A DNA stretch of 64,000 bases from JAVJUV01 sp040220415 (GTDB taxonomy: Bacteria; Pseudomonadota; Alphaproteobacteria; Rhodobacterales; Rhodobacteraceae). The DNA lies in NCBI GenBank assembly GCA_040220415.1, contig JAVJUV010000119.1, forward strand, positions 1-64,000. The letters are read 5' to 3'. Position 1 is the first letter of the stretch; the number at the start of each line of letters is the position of its first letter. The position numbers and the translations under genes are program-made. Below are positions 51,698-59,659 of the stretch, piece by piece. The notes under the pieces were generated by a model, which saw only the letters and a list, made by a program, of their open reading frames with translations, had not been told where the DNA came from and searched no databases.

Positions 51698-52837
51698 ATG
51701 CAACTGAACGAAAACGAAGCCGGGGGCCTCTGGTTGGGGCGCGTCTGGCGGCCGGACATCGGCCCCGCCGTCGTCACCATTCGCAATGGCGAGGTTTTCG
51801 ATATCACTTCCGGTACGGCACCGACGACTCGTGACGTCATGGAGATGGACGATCCGGCAACATATGTACGATCGGCGGACGGTGAATCGCTTGGCCCGCT
51901 TGGCGGCATCCGCGACGGTTCCGGCCAGGACGACGGCCCCTACTGGCTGGCACCCTGCGATCTTCAGGCAGTGAAGGCCTGCGGCGTCACATTCGCCCAG
52001 TCGATGATCGAACGTGTCATCGAGGAACAGGCGGCGGGCGACCCGGAAAAGGCCGAAGGCATCCGCCAGCGCGTCGGTTCCATCATCGGCGACAGTCTCG
52101 ACCAGATCGAAGCCGGATCGGCACAGGCCGCGAAGGTCAAGGAGGAACTGATCGCTCTCGGCATGTGGTCGCAGTATCTGGAAGTCGGGATCGGGCCGGA
52201 TGCCGAGGTGTTTTCAAAGGCTCAGCCCCTGTCGGCAGTTGGCACCGGCGCGGAAGTCGGCCTTCATCCGATGTCGAAATGGAACAACCCCGAGCCTGAA
52301 ATTGTATTGGCGGTGAACTCACGCGGCGAGATCCACGGCGTTTCGCTGGGCAATGACGTGAACCTCCGCGATGTCGAGGGACGCTCGGCGCTGTTGCTCT
52401 CGAAGGCCAAGGACAATAATGCCAGCTGCGCGATAGGCCCGATGATCCGATTGTTCGACGACACCTGGTCGCTGGACGACGTGCGCCGCGCCGAACTGGA
52501 CCTGAAGGTGGAAGGCCAGGACGGCTTCACGCTTGAAGGCCACTCGCTCATGGAAAAGATCAGCCGCGATCCCGAGGATCTGGTGTCACAGACCATCGGT
52601 CGGCATCACCAGTATCCGGATGGATTCATGCTGTTTCTGGGCACGCTCTTCGCGCCGACAAAGGATCGCGACGCTCCCGGACAGGGATTCACCCACAAAC
52701 TTGGTGATCGCGTCAGCATCTCATGCGACGGGTTAGGCGTCTTGCAGAACACGGTGCGCCTGTCCACCGAGTGTCCCGAATGGACCTTCGGAACCGCAGC
52801 GTTCATGCGGAACCTTGCCGGGCGCGGGCTTCTCTGA
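51698..52837 (+). CDS. Fumarylacetoacetate hydrolase family protein, possibly keto-deoxy sugar-acid dehydratase
   Basis: 379 residues. The FAH fold is visible in the C-terminal two-thirds: MSKWNNPEPEIVLAVNSRG with the Glu metal ligands, LGNDVNLRDVEGRSALLL, and FMLFLGTLFAPTKDRDAPGQ. The N-terminal domain of about 120 residues is longer than in plain FAH and resembles XylX of Caulobacter (2-keto-3-deoxy-xylonate dehydratase), so a dehydratase of a keto-deoxy pentonate is likely. The ATG at 51698 follows AAGGGAGAG. Divergent from the EF-G-like gene with a 256-nt region between. Confidence 0.75.
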   Translation: MQLNENEAGGLWLGRVWRPDIGPAVVTIRNGEVFDITSGTAPTTRDVMEMDDPATYVRSADGESLGPLGGIRDGSGQDDGPYWLAPCDLQAVKACGVTFAQSMIERVIEEQAAGDPEKAEGIRQRVGSIIGDSLDQIEAGSAQAAKVKEELIALGMWSQYLEVGIGPDAEVFSKAQPLSAVGTGAEVGLHPMSKWNNPEPEIVLAVNSRGEIHGVSLGNDVNLRDVEGRSALLLSKAKDNNASCAIGPMIRLFDDTWSLDDVRRAELDLKVEGQDGFTLEGHSLMEKISRDPEDLVSQTIGRHHQYPDGFMLFLGTLFAPTKDRDAPGQGFTHKLGDRVSISCDGLGVLQNTVRLSTECPEWTFGTAAFMRNLAGRGLL

Positions 52838-52840
52838 CCG

Positions 52841-53815
52841 TCAACCGCTCCAGGCTTCCGGGTTGATCATGTGGACCGGCTTGCCCTCGCCGTAGGCATT
52901 TATCTGGTCGTAGATGTCCGAGAATTGAAGCTCCAGTTCTTCCTCGGTCACGTAGCCGATGTGCGGCGTGGCGATCACGCGGGGATGCGACAGGATGGAA
53001 TCGTCGGAGTCCGTCAAGGGCTCGGTGTCGAATACATCTAGCGCGATACGACCCGGCCTTCCCGCAGCAAGTACCGCTTCAAGCGCACCCGGCGCCAAAA
53101 GCCGGGACCGCGAGGTATTCACGAAGATGGCAGAACGCTTCATGGTCAGAAGGTCCTCTGCCGTGACGATGCCGCGTGTTTCAGGCTTCAGGCGCACATG
53201 CAGGCTGACGACGTCGGACATGGCGAAGAACGCCTCGCGGCTGGCTGCGACGGTTTCACCATCCGCCACGGCGCGGGCGCGCCCGGCATCTGATGACCAC
53301 CAATGGATTTTCATGCCGAAGGCACGGCCGTATCCCGCCACCGCCTTGCCGATCCTGCCATATCCATAGAGACCAAGTGTCCGACCGGACAATGTCTGAC
53401 CGACGCCCGCCTGCCATGTCCCGGCCTTGGCCGAGGCCAGCTGCTCGGGCAATTGCCGAGCTGCGGCAAGGATCAGGGCAAAGGTCAGTTCAGCCGTGGC
53501 GATCGACGGCGCGTCGGAATGCATGTTCGAGCAAAGCAGAACCCCGTTATCTGTGCAGGCGGGAACGTCCACGTGCGGGTAAACGCCACGCTGGCTGACG
53601 AGTTTCAGGTTCGGAAGTCGTTCAAGCAGTTCGCGCGTGACGGGCGTTCTCTCGCGGAACAGCACCAGGGCTTCAGCATCCGCAAGCCGCTGACCCAACA
53701 CATCGATGTCTTCGGTATGGTCGTTCCAGACCGTGACCTCGTGACCTTTCAGCCGGGCGAAACCGGGCAGGGTTCTCAGCGTGTCGAACCAATCATCCAG
53801 AATGTGTACCTTCAT
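52841..53815 (-). CDS. D-2-hydroxyacid dehydrogenase family protein
   Basis: Reduces a 2-keto acid or oxidises a 2-hydroxy acid with NAD(P). 324 residues. NAD-binding motif GLYGYGRIGKAVAGYGRAFG, the catalytic residues in SRGV-type and NTSRSRLL segments (the usual Arg), DVFDTEPL with the Glu, and HPRVIATPHIGYVT with the His. It ends three bases after the convergent FAH gene. Likely involved in the same sugar-acid catabolism, though the substrate is unknown. Confidence 0.85.
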   Translation of the reverse strand: MKVHILDDWFDTLRTLPGFARLKGHEVTVWNDHTEDIDVLGQRLADAEALVLFRERTPVTRELLERLPNLKLVSQRGVYPHVDVPACTDNGVLLCSNMHSDAPSIATAELTFALILAAARQLPEQLASAKAGTWQAGVGQTLSGRTLGLYGYGRIGKAVAGYGRAFGMKIHWWSSDAGRARAVADGETVAASREAFFAMSDVVSLHVRLKPETRGIVTAEDLLTMKRSAIFVNTSRSRLLAPGALEAVLAAGRPGRIALDVFDTEPLTDSDDSILSHPRVIATPHIGYVTEEELELQFSDIYDQINAYGEGKPVHMINPEAWSG

Positions 53816-53837
53816 CTGCTTTCTATCCGGTCATGAA

Positions 53838-54080
53838 TCATCGACGCACCTGCTGACGGGACAAATACATCGGCGGGACGCAGGTAATCGACGTCACGTC
53901 GACCAGCGGTCCGTTCAGTTGCGGCTCCACCACGTTCGGCATCAAGGCCATTCCCGCAGCGTAATTCGACGCCGTTCTATCCGCTTCTTGGAACTTCAAG
54001 CCTGCACCCGAAGCGATCCAATGAGCCGTGGCCACCGCGCCGAACGTGCGAGGCAATTCGTGCCGCGTGGCAAAGCTCAT
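53838..54080 (-). pseudogene. Remnant of a gamma-glutamyltransferase-family gene
   Basis: Only about 80 codons remain of a family that is normally about 520-590 residues. TFGAVATAHWIASGAGL, then YAAGMALMPNVVEPQLNGP, resembles the N-terminus of gamma-glutamyltransferases of the YwrD type (GTFGVVASTHWIASAAGM, VVEPHLNGPGGD). The glycines of the GGNAFDAA segment and of NGPGGD are lost (NGPLVD), and the reading then departs from the family and stops. The ATG overlaps the stop of the AbrB-family gene, indicating an old operon whose second gene has been deleted. Confidence 0.6.
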
Positions 54081-55141
54081 TCCTTCTTGTCCCCCTCCTG
54101 TCGGTCCTTGACGCGAAAGGCCCGCGCCACGATCGGCGCGCCGGTGATGACCAGAAGAACGCGTGTCAGGTGATGCACGATGACATACCCCAGATCCGCT
54201 CCGACGATAATCGCCAGGACTGTCATTTCAGCCTGTCCGCCCGGCGCGAAGGCAAGAAACGCGTCCATCGGCCTTGCCAGTCCCAGAATCACGACGATCT
54301 CGGTAAAGGCTGCCGCCAGCCCGGCAAGCATCAGAACGAAGAACACCCCGGCCAGAACGACGCGCCGCACCTCATGCGCCGTCACTCCGACATATCCGAT
54401 CCCGATCCCGATCCCGATAAAGAACTGCGCGGCAAGTATCGCTTCGGCAGGGGGACGGTGTTCTATGACCCCGCTGACGGTCAAAAGGCCCGTCGTTATC
54501 ATGGGGCCCAGAATGGACGCACCGAAGAGTCCGATCCGCTCTCCGCCCTTCCAACCGACCAGCGCGGCTACCGCCATCAGCACAAGTTCCCAGACCGGCA
54601 GGTCCTTGGCGGGGGCGCCGATCGGGTTGTCCAGTCCGGCACCGAATCCCTGGGTCAGAATGACCGGGGCAACCGTGATGATGATCAGCACCCGCGTTGC
54701 GTGGATCAGCGAAAGCGCGCGCACATCGCCACCGGCCTCTTGTCCGAAGATCACCATGTCCTGCAAGCCGCCCGGCATGGCGGCATACCAGGATGTTGCC
54801 CAGTCGAACTTGTAGACTTTCCGGAAGAACGGCACGCCGATCAGACCGATCAGCGCGATATAGATCGGGATCAACGCCACAGACGCGGTCATTTGCGGTA
54901 ACCGTCCGATAACCTCGGGCGTCATCGAGGCCCCGACCGCGACACCAAGAATGGTACGCATCGCCGTGCTGAACTGTCCGACACCCCGGATCGGCGCCCC
55001 CATAAGCGCGACAACCAGACAGGCCACCATCGGACCGAAAAGAAATGGCAAAGGCAGATTGAGGAGCAGGAAGACGCCAGTGCCCAGCGCACCGAGCATA
55101 AGGGTAAGGACGGACCGGACAAGTGGTGGCAGTCGGCTCAT
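54077..55141 (-). CDS. AbrB-family membrane protein
   Basis: 354 residues with about 10 hydrophobic segments. Family-typical pieces are LPFLFGPMVACLVVALMG, AVGASMTPEVIGRLPQM, TSWYAAMPGGLQDMVIFGQE and the repeat GGQAEMTVLAIIVGADLGYV. Members are often mislabelled ammonia monooxygenase; their role is thought to be in transport or regulation. Here it is divergent from gntR-tcuA-tcuB, so transport of a tricarboxylate or product is a reasonable guess. No other transporter for that pathway is visible. Confidence 0.8.
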   Translation of the reverse strand: MSRLPPLVRSVLTLMLGALGTGVFLLLNLPLPFLFGPMVACLVVALMGAPIRGVGQFSTAMRTILGVAVGASMTPEVIGRLPQMTASVALIPIYIALIGLIGVPFFRKVYKFDWATSWYAAMPGGLQDMVIFGQEAGGDVRALSLIHATRVLIIITVAPVILTQGFGAGLDNPIGAPAKDLPVWELVLMAVAALVGWKGGERIGLFGASILGPMITTGLLTVSGVIEHRPPAEAILAAQFFIGIGIGIGYVGVTAHEVRRVVLAGVFFVLMLAGLAAAFTEIVVILGLARPMDAFLAFAPGGQAEMTVLAIIVGADLGYVIVHHLTRVLLVITGAPIVARAFRVKDRQEGDKKE

Positions 55142-55170
55142 ATGCTTAACGCCGGATACATTGCATTCTC

Positions 55171-55190
55171 TTGTATACGCGTGTATTCAA
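55171..55190. promoter_or_regulatory. Probable GntR-family operator
   Basis: TTGTATACGCGTGTATTCAA is an imperfect palindrome in the 82-nt divergent gap between the AbrB-family gene and gntR. FCD-type GntR regulators typically bind such TTGTATAC-like elements, and the adjacent regulator would be the natural ligand. Confidence 0.5.
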
Positions 55191-55223
55191 TTTGAAAAGA
55201 CGCGAAGAAAGCCGCCGCTGCAA

Positions 55224-55877
55224 ATGGAAAGAGAAACAGGCACCAGGCAGGGTCAGGACGCCTACCAGCGCCTGGTTGAAGCGATCCGGGCAGGAGGTTT
55301 GAAACCGGGCGACCGCCTGATCGAGACCGAACTTGCCGAACGCCTTGGGATATCCCGCACCCCTGTTCGCGAAGCGATCCGGCAGCTTGAATCTGACGGA
55401 CTGATCACACACTTACCTCGAGCAGGAGTGATAGTCCGACAACTGGATTACGCAGAAATAACAGAGCTTTACGAGATGCGCGCCGTTCTTGAAGGCACCG
55501 CCGCGCGGTTCGCTTCCCGGGCAGCGTCGGACATCGAACTCGCAGATTTGGAATCGATCAACGCCGAGATGAAAGCCGCACCCGGCACGGACGCGCTTTA
55601 CGAGACGAACCGGCAGTTTCACGGCGTGCTTCTGAACGCCGCCCGGAACCGCTATCTGGTCAAGTCCGTCGAGGCGATTCAGAAAACACTTCTGATCCTC
55701 GGCCCTTCCACGATGGAGGAAGGGGACCGCGCCGCAAGAGCGATCGAAGAGCACGAGGCTCTGATTTCCGCGCTGCGCGCACGTGACGGAAACGCCGCCG
55801 AGGCGCAGATGCGTTCCCATATCGAAGCGGCGCATCGAGCCCGCCTGCGCCAGCTTCGGCTGACGGCGGCGGCATGA
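55224..55877 (+). CDS. GntR-family transcriptional regulator (FCD/FadR type)
   Basis: 217 residues. The N-terminal winged helix is YQRLVEAIRAGGLKPGDRL followed by ELAERLGISRTPVREAIRQLE. The C-terminal FCD ligand-binding domain has YEMRAVLEGTAARFAS and the metal-site His residues in NRQFHGVLLNAA, EEHEALISAL and MRSHIEAAHR. It likely controls the tcu genes and the divergent AbrB-family gene. It overlaps tcuA by four bases. Confidence 0.9.
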   Translation: MERETGTRQGQDAYQRLVEAIRAGGLKPGDRLIETELAERLGISRTPVREAIRQLESDGLITHLPRAGVIVRQLDYAEITELYEMRAVLEGTAARFASRAASDIELADLESINAEMKAAPGTDALYETNRQFHGVLLNAARNRYLVKSVEAIQKTLLILGPSTMEEGDRAARAIEEHEALISALRARDGNAAEAQMRSHIEAAHRARLRQLRLTAAA

Positions 55878-57268
55878 GCCAGCTTGATCGGGAACGCTGG
55901 GACATAATAGTCGCAGGCGGCGGGAACGCCGGCCTATGCTCCGCAATCGAGGCCGCAGAGGCCGGTGCCAAAGTCCTGATTCTGGATGCGGCCCCAATTG
56001 AGTTTCGAGGCGGCAACTCGCGCCACACGCGGAACTTCCGCTGTATGCACCGTCGCCCGCTTTCGGTCCTGACGGGCTCCTACGCGGAAGACGAATACTA
56101 CGAAGACCTCATCCGCGTCACAAAGGGCAAGACCGACGAGGCGCTGGCCCGGATGACGATCCGGCAGTCCGAGGATTGCCTTCCCTGGATGGAGGCGCAC
56201 GGCGTGCGATTCCAGCCTTCCCTGTCTGGCACTCTGTCCCTGTCGCGTACCAACGCCTTCTTTCTTGGCGGCGGCAAGGCACTCGTTAATGCGTACTACA
56301 ACACGGCCGAGGACCTTGGCGTCACGGCAGCATACGGGACCGAAGTTACCCACGTGCGGATCGAAGATGGCCGGTTCACAGGCCTCGACGTCACGAAGCA
56401 GGGGCAAACGTATAGCCCGAAGGCGCGGGCGCTGGTCCTCGCCTCCGGCGGCTTCCAGGCTGACATCGACTGGCTGGCCAAGGCCTGGGGTCCCGCCGCG
56501 CGAAACTTCCTGATCCGCGGCACGCCGTTTAACAAGGGCCGTATCTTGCGAGATATGCTCGACCAGGGCGCCGACAGCGTTGGCGACCCGACCCAGTGCC
56601 ACGCCGTCGCCATCGACGGGCGCGCAGCGAAGTTCGACGCAGGCATCGTCACGCGGCTGGATTGCGTGCCCTTTTCGATCGTCGTGAACCGCGACGGACA
56701 GCGCTTCTACGACGAGGGTGAGGACGTCTGGCCCAAACGCTATGCGATATGGGGCCGTCTGGTCGCCGCGCAACCGGAACAGATCGGCTTCGCCATCATC
56801 GACTCCAAGGCCGTGAACGATTTCATGCCTTCCGTCTTCCCGCCCGAGACCGCCGACACCATCGATGGCCTTGCCCAAAAACTTGGCCTGCCAGGGCAGT
56901 CGGTGCGGGAGACGGTCGATGCCTACAACGCTGCCTGCCGACCTGGCACTTTCGACGGCAGCGACCTTGACGGGCTGTCCACTCAGGGCCTCGACCCGCC
57001 CAAATCGAACTGGGCCCGGCCAATCTGCGATCCGCCGTTCCTCGGCTATCCGCTCCGGCCTGGGGTGACGTTCACCTACCTGGGCCTGAAGGTTGACGAA
57101 ACGGCGCGTGTGTCGGCCGACGGACATCGGCTGGAAAATGTCTGGGCGGCGGGAGAGATCATGGCGGGTTCGATCCTGGGCGAGGGCTACCTGGCCGGTT
57201 TCGGTATGACCATCGGCACCGTCTTCGGTCGCATCGCAGGACAGGAGGCAGCCGCGCATGCTCGTTAA
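55874..57268 (+). CDS. tcuA: FAD-dependent tricarballylate dehydrogenase
   Basis: Oxidises tricarballylate to cis-aconitate in Salmonella. 464 residues. FAD-binding motif DIIVAGGGNAGLCSAIEAAE at the N-terminus, then EFRGGNSRHTRNFRCMH, VLASGGFQAD, GTPFNKG and the closing GSILGEGYLAGFGMTIGTVFGR. Characteristic of TcuA rather than fumarate reductase flavoprotein. The next gene, tcuB, overlaps by 11 nt and transfers the electrons to the quinone pool. Confidence 0.87.
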   Translation: MSQLDRERWDIIVAGGGNAGLCSAIEAAEAGAKVLILDAAPIEFRGGNSRHTRNFRCMHRRPLSVLTGSYAEDEYYEDLIRVTKGKTDEALARMTIRQSEDCLPWMEAHGVRFQPSLSGTLSLSRTNAFFLGGGKALVNAYYNTAEDLGVTAAYGTEVTHVRIEDGRFTGLDVTKQGQTYSPKARALVLASGGFQADIDWLAKAWGPAARNFLIRGTPFNKGRILRDMLDQGADSVGDPTQCHAVAIDGRAAKFDAGIVTRLDCVPFSIVVNRDGQRFYDEGEDVWPKRYAIWGRLVAAQPEQIGFAIIDSKAVNDFMPSVFPPETADTIDGLAQKLGLPGQSVRETVDAYNAACRPGTFDGSDLDGLSTQGLDPPKSNWARPICDPPFLGYPLRPGVTFTYLGLKVDETARVSADGHRLENVWAAGEIMAGSILGEGYLAGFGMTIGTVFGRIAGQEAAAHAR

Positions 57269-58337
57269 GTCCACGCCGGAAATCACGCCCGCCATTACGG
57301 AGGCACGCCGACAGGCCGAAATCTGCAATGCCTGTCGGTATTGCGAGGGCTTCTGTGCCGTGTTTCCCGCAATGTTCGCCGAGCGCATGTTTTCGGACGG
57401 AGACATCACGCGGATCGCCAACCTCTGCCATAATTGCCGGGGCTGCTATTACTCCTGCCAGTACACTGCCCCGCACGAGTTCGATCTGAACCTGCCAAAA
57501 GCGCTGGCCGAGGCCCAAACCGAAAGCTGGGATCGTTTTGCCTGGCCCGGCCCCTTGGCGGGACTGTTCCATCGCAATGCTACGCCGATTTCGCTGGGGT
57601 TGGTCGTGGGGATCACGCTGCTCTTCATCGCAATTCAGTTGCTTCCCGGGGATCGAGAAGGTTTTTATGCCGCGCTGTCTCACGGAGCGATGGTGGCGAT
57701 TTTCGCACCCGCTTTTCTCTTTCCGATTTTCGCACTGGCTATCGGCGTTCGCCGTTTCTGGAAGGAAACGGGCGGTGGTGCGCTCCGCATGTCTCACTGG
57801 AAAGAGGCCGCAACGGCAGCGGCAGCGCTCAGAAACCTCTCGGGTGGACAGGGCCAGGGCTGCAACTACGAGAAAGGCGACCGCTACAGCGTCGCTCGCC
57901 GCCATGCCCACCAGGCTACGCTCTGGGGCTTTGTCCTTTGCTTCGCATCAACGTCATCCGGCACGGTGCTGCACTATGTCTTCGACATGCCCGCCCCATA
58001 TGGCCCGGTAAGCCTGCCGAAGCTCGTGGGCGTGCCGGGCGGTATACTTCTGACCCTCGGCGCCTTCGGCCTTGCTTGGCTGAAAACCAAGGCCGATCCC
58101 CGTTTGGGTGCCGTCAATCGCCATGGAGCGGAAGTGGCGTTCGTGGTGCTTCTGGGCCTGACCGGCTTCTCCGGCCTGCTTCTCTACGGCACAACCGGAA
58201 CGGCATGGGTTCCGGTCCTTCTTGCGTTGCATCTCGGCGTGGTGCTGACGTTTTTCCTGACGACGCCCTATTCGAAGATGGCGCACGGCGCCTACCGGTT
58301 TGCGGCTCTGCTGCGAGACGCAGAGCGCAAACAATGA
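57258..58337 (+). CDS. tcuB: Tricarballylate utilisation protein B, iron-sulfur membrane protein
   Basis: Reoxidises TcuA and delivers electrons to the membrane. 359 residues. Two iron-sulfur clusters are visible: CNACRYCEGFCAVFP and CHNCRGCYYSCQY near the N-terminus. Several hydrophobic segments follow (LGLVVGITLLFIAIQLL, about residue 110 on; five or six in all). Known tcu operons of enteric bacteria also carry TcuC transporter and LysR regulator; here a GntR regulator and an AbrB-family gene take that place. No gene follows closely on the same strand. Confidence 0.88.
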   Translation: MLVKSTPEITPAITEARRQAEICNACRYCEGFCAVFPAMFAERMFSDGDITRIANLCHNCRGCYYSCQYTAPHEFDLNLPKALAEAQTESWDRFAWPGPLAGLFHRNATPISLGLVVGITLLFIAIQLLPGDREGFYAALSHGAMVAIFAPAFLFPIFALAIGVRRFWKETGGGALRMSHWKEAATAAAALRNLSGGQGQGCNYEKGDRYSVARRHAHQATLWGFVLCFASTSSGTVLHYVFDMPAPYGPVSLPKLVGVPGGILLTLGAFGLAWLKTKADPRLGAVNRHGAEVAFVVLLGLTGFSGLLLYGTTGTAWVPVLLALHLGVVLTFFLTTPYSKMAHGAYRFAALLRDAERKQ

Positions 58338-58493
58338 CCCGAGCGTTGATGCTGTCAGGCGGCGGGATCGAACCGGGGATCATCGCCCCGGCAGCGGCGC
58401 GACCGTGAATACGTCGCAACGCAGCCAAATACGCGGATCACTCGGACAACAAACCTTATACCTTGCCTGACGGTCACCCGACGATCACGAACC

Positions 58494-59585
58494 TCAGTCC
58501 CATTCATGTCCGGAAGCAAGCGTCAGGGATCGGATCATCTCTACCTCGCCAGGATCATAGGGGCGCCCGTCTTCATACAACAGGTCGTGAAACCACACGT
58601 CCCGGTCGGTCCTGCCGCCGTGTGCCCTGACAAGGTCAGCGGGCCACGGCAGATGTGTCTGGGTCCGGCCCCGCACAAATCCCCACTGAAAGCATCCGAC
58701 GCTCCGGTCATGGAACATCTGAAGCTGGTCTTCGATCCTGCTGTCCACCGCGCGAGCCATCCACTCGGTGCACAGCATCGGACGATCCAAAACAGACAGA
58801 TAGTCGATGAACTTCGCGACCTGTCCTGCTTTCCAATATGCATGGAACGTCACGATGTCCGAATGCAGCAAGGCGCTTCGGTCGATCTCGGTCTGGTAGG
58901 GATGGACGTCCTCGTCCGGCAAGGGCGTTGTCCAGGCGGCGACCGACAAGGGCTGCTCCGGCCCCTGCTCCCGCGCCCAGGTAAAGGCGTCTTCCATCAG
59001 GCGGTGTGAATGCGCGTCAAGGTCTCCGTCAAAGCGCGAGAAACCGTCAACGCGGAATTCCATCCGGTTCCCCGGTTCATTGTACAGATCCCAGAAAAGG
59101 ATCCTGCGGTCGTCCCGAAACGAACCGACAAGGTCGCGCACATAGGCACCAAGATCCGCTTGGGCCTGCGGGTCCATGACGACTTCGCGTCCGGGACTGG
59201 CCACCGCGCGACTGTTATGAACGCCGGGAACGGGTTCGGATTGTGGTCCATACACTGGCTCGGCACCGCCGAAGCCGCAATCGTCGAACAGACACGGGAC
59301 GGTATCCAGTCCAGCTTTCGACGCCACATCCATAACCGTGTCCAGCCGGTCCAGTAGACCGTCGCGGTCGTGCTGCCAGATCAGGGTGTGCAGGTTGATC
59401 CGGATCGCGTTGAACCCGATCTCTCCTGCCCATCCCAGTTCGCGCGCGATGGTCGGAAGATCGAACGTGTCCTGATGCCACATTTCCAGGAAATTGACCG
59501 AAGTCGACGGCAGGTAATTGAAGCCGCACACCCAGGGGCGCGCTTGCCACCAGGCATTTGCATCTCGTGTCGTCCAGCGGACCAT
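58494..59585 (-). CDS. Clan A glycoside hydrolase (GH5-like)
   Basis: 363 residues without a signal peptide, so cytoplasmic. TIM-barrel glycosidase features are GFNAIRINLHTLIW, the acid/base Glu in ILFWDLYNEPGN, HAYWK, and a nucleophile candidate in PMLCTEWMAR. Similar proteins are often labelled 1,4-beta-xylanase or cellulase. It lies downstream of the binding protein and two permeases of the third importer on the same strand, separated by a hairpin, so it probably processes the imported oligosaccharide. The precise linkage cleaved is unknown. Confidence 0.8.
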   Translation of the reverse strand: MVRWTTRDANAWWQARPWVCGFNYLPSTSVNFLEMWHQDTFDLPTIARELGWAGEIGFNAIRINLHTLIWQHDRDGLLDRLDTVMDVASKAGLDTVPCLFDDCGFGGAEPVYGPQSEPVPGVHNSRAVASPGREVVMDPQAQADLGAYVRDLVGSFRDDRRILFWDLYNEPGNRMEFRVDGFSRFDGDLDAHSHRLMEDAFTWAREQGPEQPLSVAAWTTPLPDEDVHPYQTEIDRSALLHSDIVTFHAYWKAGQVAKFIDYLSVLDRPMLCTEWMARAVDSRIEDQLQMFHDRSVGCFQWGFVRGRTQTHLPWPADLVRAHGGRTDRDVWFHDLLYEDGRPYDPGEVEMIRSLTLASGHEWD

Positions 59586-59619
59586 ATCGGCGTTCCGGGG
59601 CGTGCAGTCGGGTCAGAAT

Positions 59620-59644
59620 CCGCCCCGCGTGAGCGGCGGGGCGG
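59620..59644. repeat. GC-rich hairpin after the third binding-protein gene
   Basis: CCGCCCCGC and GCGGGGCGG pair (9 bp) around a 7-nt loop. On the minus strand it follows the binding-protein gene and precedes the glycosidase, without a T-run. Likely an mRNA-stabilising or attenuating element. Confidence 0.7.
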
Positions 59645-59659
59645 CACACTCACAGGGGT

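Noticed and set aside
58334..58408. 24-codon frame starting in an ATGA overlap with the tcuB stop
   Set aside because: Too short to assign, no similarity seen; may be a chance frame or a trace of a lost third gene.
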